NCBI GenBank assembly: GCA_035457725.1
Contig: DATIBC010000120.1
Span: 43,676-107,675, forward strand
Length of the DNA: 64,000 nucleotides
Source of the DNA: DATFES01 sp035457725
GTDB taxonomy: Bacteria > Pseudomonadota > Alphaproteobacteria > CACIAM-22H2
Direction: 5' to 3'
Shown: positions 27,841-36,285 of the stretch, one piece after another
How positions within the stretch are numbered: the first letter of the stretch is position 1
Layout: each line of letters opens with the position of its first letter
Program-made: the position numbers and the translations under genes
The notes under the pieces: model-generated
The model's database searches: none
Told to the model about the DNA's origin: nothing
What the model saw: only the letters and a program-made list of their open reading frames with translations

Positions 27841-28980
27841 ATGGCTACGAACCCGCCCGCCGCCGACGCCGAACCTGTCCCCGAGCGCCCGCCCGGAATC
27901 CCAGTGACGCTATTGACCGGCTTTCTCGGCAGCGGCAAGACGACCCTGCTCAACCGGTTGCTGCACGATCCGCGGCTCGCCGAGACGGCGGTGATCGTCA
28001 ACGAATTCGGCGAGATCGGCCTCGACCATCATTTCGTCGAAGCCAGCTCCGGCGACATGGTGATGATGAACAGCGGCTGCTTGTGCTGCACGGTGCGCGG
28101 CGACCTCGTCGACACGATGCGGCGGCTGTACATCCGGCGGGTGCGCGGCGAGGTGCCGCAATTCCGCCGCGTCGTCATCGAGACCACTGGACTCGCGGAC
28201 CCGGCGCCGATCCTCCATACGCTGATGGAGGATCCGTTGCTCGAAGCCTATTATCGCCTCGACGGCGTGGTGACGACGGTCGACGCAGTCAATGGCGCAA
28301 GCCAACTCGACGCGCAGTTCGAATCGGTGAAGCAGGCGGCCGTGGCCGACCGCATCGTGCTGACCAAGACCGATCTCGCCACCAGCGACCGGACCCAAGG
28401 GCTGCTGGCCCGTCTCGGGCGACTCAATCCAGGCGCACCGGTGATCGTTGCCGTCAATGGCGCCGCCGATCCGAGCGAACTGCTTGAGACGGGCTTATGG
28501 AACGCCGAGACGAAGATTGCCGACGTCAAGCGCTGGCTACACGAAGAGGCGTATTCCGACCACGGCCACGATCATCATGACCACGGCGATCATGGCGATG
28601 GCCGCCGCAGCCAGGATCCGCACGACGTCAATCGCCACGATCGACGTATCCGCGCGCATTGCCTGGTCGTCGAAGAGCCTCTCGAGTGGGACGCCTTCGC
28701 CATGTGGCTCGGCTCGCTCATCCGGCTGCGCGGCGACGACTTGCTCCGAATCAAGGGTATCCTGAACGTCGAGGGCGAAGCGGGGCCGATCGCGCTTCAC
28801 GGCGTGCAGCAAGTGTTCCACCCGCCGGCGCGGCTGCCGGGTTGGCCCGATGACGACCGGCGCTCGAAGCTGGTCTTCATCACCCGCGATATCGAGCGCG
28901 ACTTCCTGGAGCGATCGCTCAAGATGTATCGCGACGCCAGCGCATCGCGGGCGACGATGTCGCCGAGCGAGAATATCTAA
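27841..28980 (+). CDS. CobW/COG0523 family G3E GTPase
   Basis: A 379-residue metal-homeostasis GTPase. It has Walker A GFLGSGKTTLLNRLL near residue 26, the metal-binding CxCC motif in MNSGCLCCTVRGDL, ETTGLADPAPIL and the base motif LTKTDLA. A His/Asp-rich loop (DHGHDHHDHGDHGD, near residue 240) stands between the GTPase and the CobW C-terminal domain and could bind zinc. Such proteins act as metallochaperones, mostly for zinc; the target here is unknown. AGAGGCGC precedes the ATG. It is divergent from the response regulator operon and its stop overlaps that of the convergent TPR gene. Confidence 0.9.
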   Translation: MATNPPAADAEPVPERPPGIPVTLLTGFLGSGKTTLLNRLLHDPRLAETAVIVNEFGEIGLDHHFVEASSGDMVMMNSGCLCCTVRGDLVDTMRRLYIRRVRGEVPQFRRVVIETTGLADPAPILHTLMEDPLLEAYYRLDGVVTTVDAVNGASQLDAQFESVKQAAVADRIVLTKTDLATSDRTQGLLARLGRLNPGAPVIVAVNGAADPSELLETGLWNAETKIADVKRWLHEEAYSDHGHDHHDHGDHGDGRRSQDPHDVNRHDRRIRAHCLVVEEPLEWDAFAMWLGSLIRLRGDDLLRIKGILNVEGEAGPIALHGVQQVFHPPARLPGWPDDDRRSKLVFITRDIERDFLERSLKMYRDASASRATMSPSENI

Positions 28981-30320
28981 CCGCCGGTTCGGCCGGCGAG
29001 TGCGGCGGCGATCCGCGCAATCGGCGTCTTCCAGTCGCCCGGCCGCGGCTGGCGGAACAGGCGCATCGTCGGATACCACGGGCTGTCGTCGCCGGCGATC
29101 ATCCAGCGCCAATCGGCGGGCGTCGCGATCAGCGTCCAGACCGGCTTGCCGAGCGCGCCGGCAAGATGCGCGACGGCGGTGTCGACGGCGATAATCAGAT
29201 CGAGCGCGGCAACGGCGTCGGCGGTGTCGGCGAAATCGATCAAACGCGGCGTGAGATCGGCGATCGGCGGCCGGTCGGCGACAGCGCGGAGGACGCTGGA
29301 GTTTGCGCCGACTTGCAGCGAATAGAACGTTGCGCCGCGTACCGCCAGGATCGGCGCCAAATCGCGAACGGCGATCGAACGAAAGCGATCGTTGGGGTTC
29401 TCGGCCGCGCCCGCCCACACCAGCCCGACTTTGAAGCCTTTCGAGTCGTTGGCGAACGCCTCGGAGTCGGCCGCTCGGAGATATGGCATCCGTGCCGGGA
29501 TGTCGCGCAATGTCGTGCCGAATCCTCGCGGCAGCGACAACATCGGCGCATGCATGTCCAATTCTGCGACCGGAGCCTCGCGGTCGACGATCTCGATCAT
29601 CGGCATGCTGGCGCGAAGCAGGCGGATCAGCGGCGTCTGTACCGCGGCGACGACGCGCGCACCGCGTTCGACGAGCAACGGCAGATAGCGCGCGAACTGG
29701 ATCGTGTCGCCGAGCCCTTGTTCGTGCCAGACGAAGATCGACCGATTGTCGAGCGGTCCGCCGTCCCACTCGGGCATCGGCAATCGGCGACGCGAAGGGG
29801 CGAACGCCTCGGTCCGCCAGCGCCATTCATACGCTTCCCACCCGGCGGCGAAATCGCCGGCACGCAGCAGGCTGAACGCGTGGTTGAGACGCGCTTCGGC
29901 GTACTCGGGACATCGCGACGCCGCGGCGGCGTATGCGACGCCGGCCTCGGCGTACTTTGCCTGGCGCTCGGCGATGAACCCGCGTCCGGCCAACGCGGGC
30001 CCATGATCGGGCGCCGCGGCGAGCGCTCGTCCAATCGCCGCCTCGGCGAGGGCATAGCGCTGGTGGACGGCGAAGACCAGGGCGAGATTGGTGAGGGCAT
30101 CGGGGTCGCGCGGGGCTAGCGTGACCGCCGTTCGCGCCGCCCGCTCCGCGGCATCGAAGCGACCGGCGCGGAATTGGAGAAGCGCGAGATTGATCCACAA
30201 TTGCGGGCGCTCCGGGCTGCGTTGCGCGGCAGCCTCCAGGCACGCGATCGCTTCGCTGGCCAATCCGCGGCGGTATAAGGCCGCCGCTTCCGCGGGCGGG
30301 TTGCAGGCGATCGGCGGCAT
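28977..30320 (-). CDS. tetratricopeptide-repeat protein with glycosyltransferase-like C-terminus
   Basis: A 447-residue protein without an obvious signal peptide. Residues 5-170 hold about four TPR units (RPQLWINLALLQFRAGRFDA, PDALTNLALVFAVHQRYALA, and two more), and the C-terminal half resembles the GT9/GT41-like domain found behind such repeats (FVWHEQGLGDTIQFARYLPL, FKVGLVWAGAAENPNDRFRS, LDLIIAVDTAVAHLAGALGK). It may glycosylate protein or lipid targets; no acceptor is known. It starts four bases after the ABC ATPase ends, as the last gene of the importer operon, and its stop overlaps that of the convergent CobW gene by three bases. Confidence 0.8.
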   Translation of the reverse strand: MPPIACNPPAEAAALYRRGLASEAIACLEAAAQRSPERPQLWINLALLQFRAGRFDAAERAARTAVTLAPRDPDALTNLALVFAVHQRYALAEAAIGRALAAAPDHGPALAGRGFIAERQAKYAEAGVAYAAAASRCPEYAEARLNHAFSLLRAGDFAAGWEAYEWRWRTEAFAPSRRRLPMPEWDGGPLDNRSIFVWHEQGLGDTIQFARYLPLLVERGARVVAAVQTPLIRLLRASMPMIEIVDREAPVAELDMHAPMLSLPRGFGTTLRDIPARMPYLRAADSEAFANDSKGFKVGLVWAGAAENPNDRFRSIAVRDLAPILAVRGATFYSLQVGANSSVLRAVADRPPIADLTPRLIDFADTADAVAALDLIIAVDTAVAHLAGALGKPVWTLIATPADWRWMIAGDDSPWYPTMRLFRQPRPGDWKTPIARIAAALAGRTGG

Positions 30321-30324
30321 GCGC

Positions 30325-31413
30325 TCAGGTCAGTCGATCGCCAGTCGTCGGGTCGAAAAGGTGGATCTGCGACAGGCGCGGCGCCAAATTCAAAGCCATG
30401 CCCGGATCGAGGCGAACCACTCCATCGATCGTCGCAACGGCGCCGATGCCGCCAATATCGACCGTGATCAGTGACGCGTCGCCGAGCGGTTCGACCACCA
30501 CGACCTGGCCAAGGAGCACTTGCCGCGCCGGCGTGGCGTCGCTAGCGGGACGGAGATCGCACGGCCGCATGCCGATCGTAACCGCCTGGCCGTCGACGAG
30601 ACCCCGCGGCACTTGCACCAACGGCCACGTCGGGCCGCTTTCGAGCGCCACCGCGACGCGGTCGCCATCGACGCGGAACCGTCCAGCAAGGAAGTTCATC
30701 GCCGGGCTGCCGATGAACCCGGCGACGAAGCGATTTGCCGGCTGCGCATAAACGTCGACCGGCGTGCCGATCTGCTCGATGCGTCCATCCTTCAAAATCA
30801 CGATACGATCGGCCAGCGTCATCGCCTCGACCTGATCGTGCGTGACATAAATCACGGTGGTGCGCAGGCGATGATGCAGCTTCTTGATTTCGGCGCGCAT
30901 TTGATGGCGCAGCTTGGCGTCGAGATTGGACAGCGGTTCGTCGAAGAGGAACACCGTAGGCTCGCGCACGATCGCGCGGCCCATGGCGACGCGCTGGCGC
31001 TGGCCTCCCGAAAGCTCGGCGGGCCGACGATCGAGCAACTCTTCAAGCTCGAGAATCGCCGCCGCCTGACGGACGCGTTGATCGATCTCGCTCCGCCGCA
31101 TGCGGCGCGCGCGCAGCGAGAACGCCATGTTGCGGTATACGGTCATGTGCGGGTAGAGAGCATAGTTCTGGAACACCATCGCAATATTGCGGTCCTTGGG
31201 CGGAACATGCGTAACGCAGTCGGCGCCGATGTGGATTTCGCCGGCGCTCGGGTCCTCGAGACCGGCGATCATGCGCAAAATGGTCGACTTGCCGCAGCCC
31301 GAGGGGCCGACCAGCACGACGAACTCGTGGTCGGCGATTTCGAGATCGACGCCTTTGACCGCGTCGACGACGCCGAACCGTTTCGCCAGCCCCTGCAACC
31401 GCACCGTCGCCAT
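30325..31413 (-). CDS. ABC transporter ATP-binding protein, MalK/UgpC type
   Basis: A 362-residue ATPase that powers the importer encoded upstream. Walker A is GPSGCGKSTILRMIAGLE, signature LSGGQRQRVAMGRAIVREP, Walker B VFLFDEPLSNLDAKLR, and the switch His is in VIYVTHDQVEAMTLADRI. A C-terminal OB-type regulatory domain of the MalK/UgpC kind covers the last 120 residues (FIGSPAMNFLAG, ITIGMRPCDLRPA-like). It begins 14 bases after the lyase gene ends. Substrate specificity is set by the binding protein, so sugar or glycerol phosphate import is only a family inference. Confidence 0.92.
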   Translation of the reverse strand: MATVRLQGLAKRFGVVDAVKGVDLEIADHEFVVLVGPSGCGKSTILRMIAGLEDPSAGEIHIGADCVTHVPPKDRNIAMVFQNYALYPHMTVYRNMAFSLRARRMRRSEIDQRVRQAAAILELEELLDRRPAELSGGQRQRVAMGRAIVREPTVFLFDEPLSNLDAKLRHQMRAEIKKLHHRLRTTVIYVTHDQVEAMTLADRIVILKDGRIEQIGTPVDVYAQPANRFVAGFIGSPAMNFLAGRFRVDGDRVAVALESGPTWPLVQVPRGLVDGQAVTIGMRPCDLRPASDATPARQVLLGQVVVVEPLGDASLITVDIGGIGAVATIDGVVRLDPGMALNLAPRLSQIHLFDPTTGDRLT

Positions 31414-31427
31414 GGTCGGCCGTCAGT

Positions 31428-32927
31428 TCATCGGCCGAGAATGGCGGCCGCGCGGGCGGCGAGCAGAGCGTCGCCCGCGGCGAGACGCGCGCTCCACGCG
31501 CCAAGCCAGCTTCGCGCCGCCTCGAGATCGCGGCGGTAACGCGCCAGACTCGCGGCAAGCGGCGCCGGGGCCGGACCGCCGGGCAGCGTACGCACGGCGA
31601 TGAAATGTTCCGGCGTCAGCGCCTCGCGAAATCCCGCATCGTTCAGCTGCGGCGCTCGCCCGGCGATCGCGGCGAACGCTTCGACGAAACGGTCGTATGA
31701 CGCCGTCGAGACGCGCTCGCCGCTGGCGAGGAGGGCGCGCGACAGCCGACTGGCGACGTCGTGCGCTTGGCGAAACGACAGTCGCTCGCGCCGAACGAGC
31801 GAATCGGCGAGCTCGGTCATGGTAATGAAACTCTCGTCGATGTGCCGACGAACTCGTACTTCGTCGATGCGCACCGCTGCGATCAGGCCGGCCAGCAAGC
31901 GCAACGCGCGCGCGCCGGTCTCGAACGCCTCGTAGCCCGCCGCCTGCACCTCTCCCTCGGCATCGTTGATGTCGGTGAACGGAGTGTTGTGCAGCGCCAC
32001 GACCACGCACTCGGCGCGCTGAGCGGCGAGCGAGCAGAGCAGGCGGAGATGCTCGATCGGCACCGGATTTCGCTTCTGCGGCATGATCGAGCTTATCTGC
32101 ACGTAAGCGTCGGGGACATGAAGATGCCCGACCTCGAACGAGGCGCGGAACGCGAGATCCTGGACGAACCGGCCGAGATGGAGAAAGACCAGCCGAAGCT
32201 GCGCGTAGAGCGCAGTGGCGTAATCGGCGGCGGCGATGCATCCGTAGCTGTTTTCTTGCACGTCCGCGAAGCCGAGCAGGTCGGCCATCAGCTTGCGATC
32301 GAGCGGAAACCCCGAGGTGGTGATCGCCGCCGCTCCCATGCTCGACAGATCGCTCGCTCGGGCGGATTCCTTGACGCGATCGAAGTCGCGCAGCAATAGC
32401 TCGATGAATGCCCCGAGATAATGTCCCCAGGTGGTCGGCTGGGCGGGCTGCCCGTGCGTGTAGGCGACGATGAGCGTCGCGCGTTCGCGCTCGGCGGCGT
32501 CGAGCAGCGCGGCGACGAGCCCCAGCAGTTCCTCGACGATCCCAGCGATGCGCTCCTTGAGCGCCAATTTGAACACGGTATGGTCGATGTCGTTGCGGCT
32601 ACGCCCGGTATGCAGCTTGCCGGCGACCGCGACGCCGAGCCGGTCGATCAACGCCGCCTCGACGACGAAGAAGAGATCCTCGTGCTTGCCCGTATAGGCG
32701 AGCTTCGTGACGTCGGTGAGGCGCTCGATTTCGGCGAGGGCGCCGAGAATCGCCCGGACCTCGGCCGCCGTCAGTACCGCTTGCTGGGCCAGCATCACCG
32801 CGCTTGCCCGGTTGACCCGCATCAGATGGCGCCAATAGTGCCGCTTGGCGCTCTCGAACAGCGGCTCCAGGACGGTGTCCTTGTAGACCGCGGCCGGAAA
32901 CGCCTCTTCGCTCGGCGATTGGCTCAC
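31428..32927 (-). CDS. argininosuccinate lyase family protein in ABC importer operon
   Basis: A 499-residue enzyme of the fumarase/aspartase superfamily. It has GKLHTGRSRNDIDHTVFKLA, AYTHGQPAQPTTWGHYLGA and the signature SSIMPQKRNPVPIEHLRLL with its catalytic Ser. The usual ArgH N-terminus (WGGRF) is missing; residues 1-25 are different. The GTG at 32927, five bases after the permease stop and behind GAAGGG, is the likely start. Standing inside an importer operon, it probably splits an imported amidino- or amine-substituted dicarboxylate rather than argininosuccinate; related lyases that act on aminopolycarboxylates such as EDDS exist. Substrate is unproven. Confidence 0.8.
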   Translation of the reverse strand: MSQSPSEEAFPAAVYKDTVLEPLFESAKRHYWRHLMRVNRASAVMLAQQAVLTAAEVRAILGALAEIERLTDVTKLAYTGKHEDLFFVVEAALIDRLGVAVAGKLHTGRSRNDIDHTVFKLALKERIAGIVEELLGLVAALLDAAERERATLIVAYTHGQPAQPTTWGHYLGAFIELLLRDFDRVKESARASDLSSMGAAAITTSGFPLDRKLMADLLGFADVQENSYGCIAAADYATALYAQLRLVFLHLGRFVQDLAFRASFEVGHLHVPDAYVQISSIMPQKRNPVPIEHLRLLCSLAAQRAECVVVALHNTPFTDINDAEGEVQAAGYEAFETGARALRLLAGLIAAVRIDEVRVRRHIDESFITMTELADSLVRRERLSFRQAHDVASRLSRALLASGERVSTASYDRFVEAFAAIAGRAPQLNDAGFREALTPEHFIAVRTLPGGPAPAPLAASLARYRRDLEAARSWLGAWSARLAAGDALLAARAAAILGR

Positions 32928-32932
32928 GCGCG

Positions 32933-33754
32933 TTAGCCCTTCAGTCCCGCCAGCATGATGCCGCGGATGATGTATTTTTGCAGCGCGATGAACACGAGGA
33001 GCGCCGGCACCGTGGCGATGCTGGCCCCGGTCATGACGATCTCCCACTCGGTCTGGAACTCGCTCGAGAACGAGGCGAGGCCGACCGGCAAGGTATAGAG
33101 ATCGCGATCATTGATGACGATGAGCGGCCAGAGAAAGGCCGTCCAATTGCCGAGAAACGTGAAGATGGCGAGCGCCGACAACGCCGGGGTGACCAGCGGC
33201 ATCGCCACCTCGAGCCAGATTCGCCACTCCGACCAACCATCGACGCGCGCCGCGTCGATCAGCTCGTCCGGCACGCCTTCGAAGAATTGCTTCATCAGGA
33301 ACGTCCCGAATCCGGTCATCAGCCCGGGAAACAGCAGGCCCCAGTAGGTGTCGAGCCAGCCGAAGGTCTTGCTCATGATGTACCACGGCAAGACCAGCAT
33401 TTCCGTCGGGATCATCAGCGTCGACAAGACCGCGACGAAGACCAGGCGCCGGCCGCGAAAGTCGAACTTGGCGAGCGCATAGCCGACCAGGCTGTCGAAG
33501 AACAAGACGGATGCGGTCGTAAGCGCGGCGATCAGCAACGAGTTGGCGAACCAACGCGGAAACCCCGAAGCGCCAATGAGCTGCGCGTAATTGGCCAATG
33601 TCGGCGATCGCGGCAGAAGCGATAGCTGGTAGACCTCGACGTTGGTCTTGAACGACGTCGCCAGCATGTAGATGAAAGGCGTCACCATGACGACGCCGCC
33701 GAGGAAAAGCAGTGTCCATGCGATCGTCCGGCCGGGAGCTGCGCGCGGCGTCAT
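32933..33754 (-). CDS. ABC transporter permease, MalG type
   Basis: A 273-residue inner-membrane permease with six predicted spans. The EAA loop is FEGVPDELIDAARVDGWSEW followed by a cytoplasmic ...PLVTPALSALAIF, as in MalG-type sugar permeases. The N-terminus (RTIAWTLLFLGGVVMVTPFI) and C-terminus (YIIRGIMLAGLKG) are typical of the family. Its start ATG overlaps the stop of the MalF-type gene by four bases, and the lyase gene starts five bases after its own stop, so translation is coupled on both sides. Confidence 0.93.
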   Translation of the reverse strand: MTPRAAPGRTIAWTLLFLGGVVMVTPFIYMLATSFKTNVEVYQLSLLPRSPTLANYAQLIGASGFPRWFANSLLIAALTTASVLFFDSLVGYALAKFDFRGRRLVFVAVLSTLMIPTEMLVLPWYIMSKTFGWLDTYWGLLFPGLMTGFGTFLMKQFFEGVPDELIDAARVDGWSEWRIWLEVAMPLVTPALSALAIFTFLGNWTAFLWPLIVINDRDLYTLPVGLASFSSEFQTEWEIVMTGASIATVPALLVFIALQKYIIRGIMLAGLKG

Positions 33755-34644
33755 CGGGCGCGCAACAGCCGCAGCTGGAGGAGCGAGATCGCCAGCAGGA
33801 GGACGAAGAGAACGACCGTTTGCGCCGCCGCGTAGCCCATGTCGAAGCGGCCGAAGGCGGTCTCGAAGATGCGCAACACCAGCGGCTTGGTGGCATCGAG
33901 CGGACCGCCCTGGCCGCTGGTCATGGCATAGACGTAGTCGAATATCCGCAAGAAGGCGATCGAGCTGACCACGACGAGGAAAACGATGGTCGCGCGCAAT
34001 TGCGGCAGGGTGATCTCGAACAGAGTCCGCCAGGCGCCGGCGCCGTCGATCTCCGCGGCCTCATAATAGGTGCGCGGGATCGCTTTGAGGCCGGCCAGGA
34101 ACACCACGACCTGAAAGCCGAGCCCCGCCCAGATCGCCGGCGCCAGCACGGCATAGAGGGCCTGCTCGGTCGAGCGCAGGAACGGCTGCTGCGGCAAATC
34201 CAGTGACACCAGGATGTCGTTGAACAACCCGACGGGAACCGGCTGATAGAACCAGCGCCAAACCCAGGCCATGGCGACCGCGGTGGTGATGTGGGGCAGG
34301 AAGTACAGGCCGCGCAGCAGCGCGTGCCCACGCTCGACGCGATCGAGATAATAGGCGATGACGAAACCGAGCGGCAGGCTGACGCCGACGCCGACGACGA
34401 GATAGAGGAAGGTATTGACCATCACCTTCCAGAACACCGGATCGGCCGCCATGCGCCAATAATTGTCGACGCCGATGAACCGGCGCTGCCCGAGAATGTT
34501 CCAATCCGTGAGAGAAATGAAGAACGCGTCGATCGCCGGATAAAAGCGGATCGAAACATAAAAGACGATCGGCAACGCCAAAAATGCCCACGCCGACAAG
34601 GCGCGCTTTTGCGTCAGACTCAAACGGCGATCGGCGTTGGGCAT
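33751..34644 (-). CDS. ABC transporter permease, MalF type
   Basis: A 297-residue permease partner, with six predicted spans. The opening FLALPIVFYVSIRFYPAID and the EAA loop AIPRTYYEAAEIDGAGAWRT are characteristic. It forms the channel with the MalG-type subunit encoded directly downstream (ATGA overlap) and is preceded, after 88 bases, by the binding-protein gene. The short gap may allow separate expression levels of the binding protein. Confidence 0.93.
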   Translation of the reverse strand: MPNADRRLSLTQKRALSAWAFLALPIVFYVSIRFYPAIDAFFISLTDWNILGQRRFIGVDNYWRMAADPVFWKVMVNTFLYLVVGVGVSLPLGFVIAYYLDRVERGHALLRGLYFLPHITTAVAMAWVWRWFYQPVPVGLFNDILVSLDLPQQPFLRSTEQALYAVLAPAIWAGLGFQVVVFLAGLKAIPRTYYEAAEIDGAGAWRTLFEITLPQLRATIVFLVVVSSIAFLRIFDYVYAMTSGQGGPLDATKPLVLRIFETAFGRFDMGYAAAQTVVLFVLLLAISLLQLRLLRAR

Positions 34645-34732
34645 CGTCGGCGCAGGCGCGTTGGGCGGATCGATGCCGGGATCGCCGGGCGTCGTCGTGC
34701 GCGCCGCCCGGATGCCCGGACCGAAGCGCGCG

Positions 34733-35989
34733 TCAACGATTGAAGAACCCGTCGAGCAGCTTCTGCTCCTCGGCGGCGGCTTCGGCGACCGACGCGGCGA
34801 CCGGCTGATTCTTGAGCGTGACGCGATCGACCATGTCGATGAAGATCTTGCGTTGGCCGGTTTCGTCGACGAAGAAGGTCGCTTCGGAATAGGCGAGCGC
34901 GCGGACGAACGGCCCGTATTTGGGATGGCTCTTGATCTTCACGTCGGTCGCCACGGCCGACCGCGCCGGCAATTCGCCGACCTTCTCGAGCCACAGCTCC
35001 ATCGCCTCGGAGGTGGTGATGAATTTGAGGAATTTGAAGGCGGCATCGCGCTTGGGTCCCGTCGCCTTCGGCGTCACGCCATTGACCCAGTATGACGCGA
35101 AGTTGAAGCGCTTGCCCTCATGGGCGGGAAGCTCGCCGACCGAATATTCGAGCCCGGCTTGACCGTCGAGCGCGGCGAGGCGGAAGGAACCGTCGATGGT
35201 GAAGCCGGCCTTGCCCGACCGGAACGCCGTCACCGCATTGGTCAAGAATCCGAACTGGCTCACCTTGTGACTCGAGACCAAATCGACGTACCACTGCGTC
35301 GCCTTGACGCCGGCGTCGGTGTTGTAGGCGACTTTCTTCTTGTCGTCCGAGTAGGGACGGCCGCCCATCTGGCGGATGAGCACCTCGCGCAGCCAGTGAT
35401 GATCCTGGCCGCCCATGTCGAGGGCGATGCCGACTTGCGTCAGATTGCCGGAGGCGTCGCGCCTGGTGATCTTCCGCGCCATCTCGACCAGCTCATCGAG
35501 CGACTGCGGCGGCTTCAATGGGTCGTAGCCGGCCTCCTGCAGGAGCTTGCGGTTCCAGAACAGCGCCAGCGAGCGAACCGCCGTCGGTAGGGCGTAGTAC
35601 TGCCCATCGACCTTCATCTCGCGCACCAGGGGGAAGAATTCGCGCTCGATCTCCGCCGGGCTGAACTCCTGGACGGGAAGCGGCTGCAGCAGCTTGGCCT
35701 TGAGGTAGTCGTTCAGCCAGCCGTAAAAGAGTTGCGCCACGTCCGGTCCCTGGCCGGCCGGGACCGCCGCCGCGACCTTGAGTCGATAGTCATCGTACGG
35801 CACATGGGTGTGCTTGACCTTGATGCCAGGATTGACCGCCTCGAAGCGCTTAATCAGCTCATCGATGGCCTGGACGCGCTGCGCGAAGGTGTATTGCCAG
35901 TATTCGATCTCGACCGTCTGGGCCCGCGCCGCGCCGGCCAGCCCGATCGCGGCGACGAAAACCGCGGCCAGCAATCTGACATTGTTCAT
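34733..35989 (-). CDS. ABC transporter substrate-binding protein (family 1)
   Basis: A 418-residue periplasmic binding protein of the carbohydrate-type family. The signal peptide MNNVRLLAAVFVAAIGLAGA ends with an ARAQ cleavage region. Mature features include EYWQYTFAQRVQAIDELIKR, FEAVNPGIKVKHTHVPYDDY and AQLFYGWLNDYLKAKLLQPL. The ATG at 35989 is chosen because GGGAGG ends six bases before it; the ATG at 35995 abuts that tract. It heads the operon binding protein - two permeases - lyase - ATPase - TPR protein. The ligand is unknown; the lyase next door suggests that it may not be a plain sugar. Confidence 0.9.
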   Translation of the reverse strand: MNNVRLLAAVFVAAIGLAGAARAQTVEIEYWQYTFAQRVQAIDELIKRFEAVNPGIKVKHTHVPYDDYRLKVAAAVPAGQGPDVAQLFYGWLNDYLKAKLLQPLPVQEFSPAEIEREFFPLVREMKVDGQYYALPTAVRSLALFWNRKLLQEAGYDPLKPPQSLDELVEMARKITRRDASGNLTQVGIALDMGGQDHHWLREVLIRQMGGRPYSDDKKKVAYNTDAGVKATQWYVDLVSSHKVSQFGFLTNAVTAFRSGKAGFTIDGSFRLAALDGQAGLEYSVGELPAHEGKRFNFASYWVNGVTPKATGPKRDAAFKFLKFITTSEAMELWLEKVGELPARSAVATDVKIKSHPKYGPFVRALAYSEATFFVDETGQRKIFIDMVDRVTLKNQPVAASVAEAAAEEQKLLDGFFNR

Positions 35990-36285
35990 CGACATCCTCC
36001 CTATGCAGCGATTGGGCCCGACGCGCGAACCGGGCGCGATCCCTCCACCTATCGGAATAAGCGGACCCATCGATATGCGATTGTGCGCGATGGTTTCAGA
36101 CCGTGCGCTGCCGGTCAAATTGATTCAATGGCGACGCCTTCGCCACGAAAGCGGCCGATAGGCCCGTCCCATTTCGGCTTCCCGCGCCCTACCGACGCGC
36201 CCGGTTGCGGCGTGCCGCCCGCTTGGGCTAGAACCCTCGCCTCTTATTCCTTCCAGCCTCAGCTTCGAAAGGCCGATCCGCCGCC

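Noticed and set aside
31428..32927. Annotation as biosynthetic argH
   Set aside because: N-terminus differs from ArgH and the gene lies in an importer operon; kept as a family-level call.
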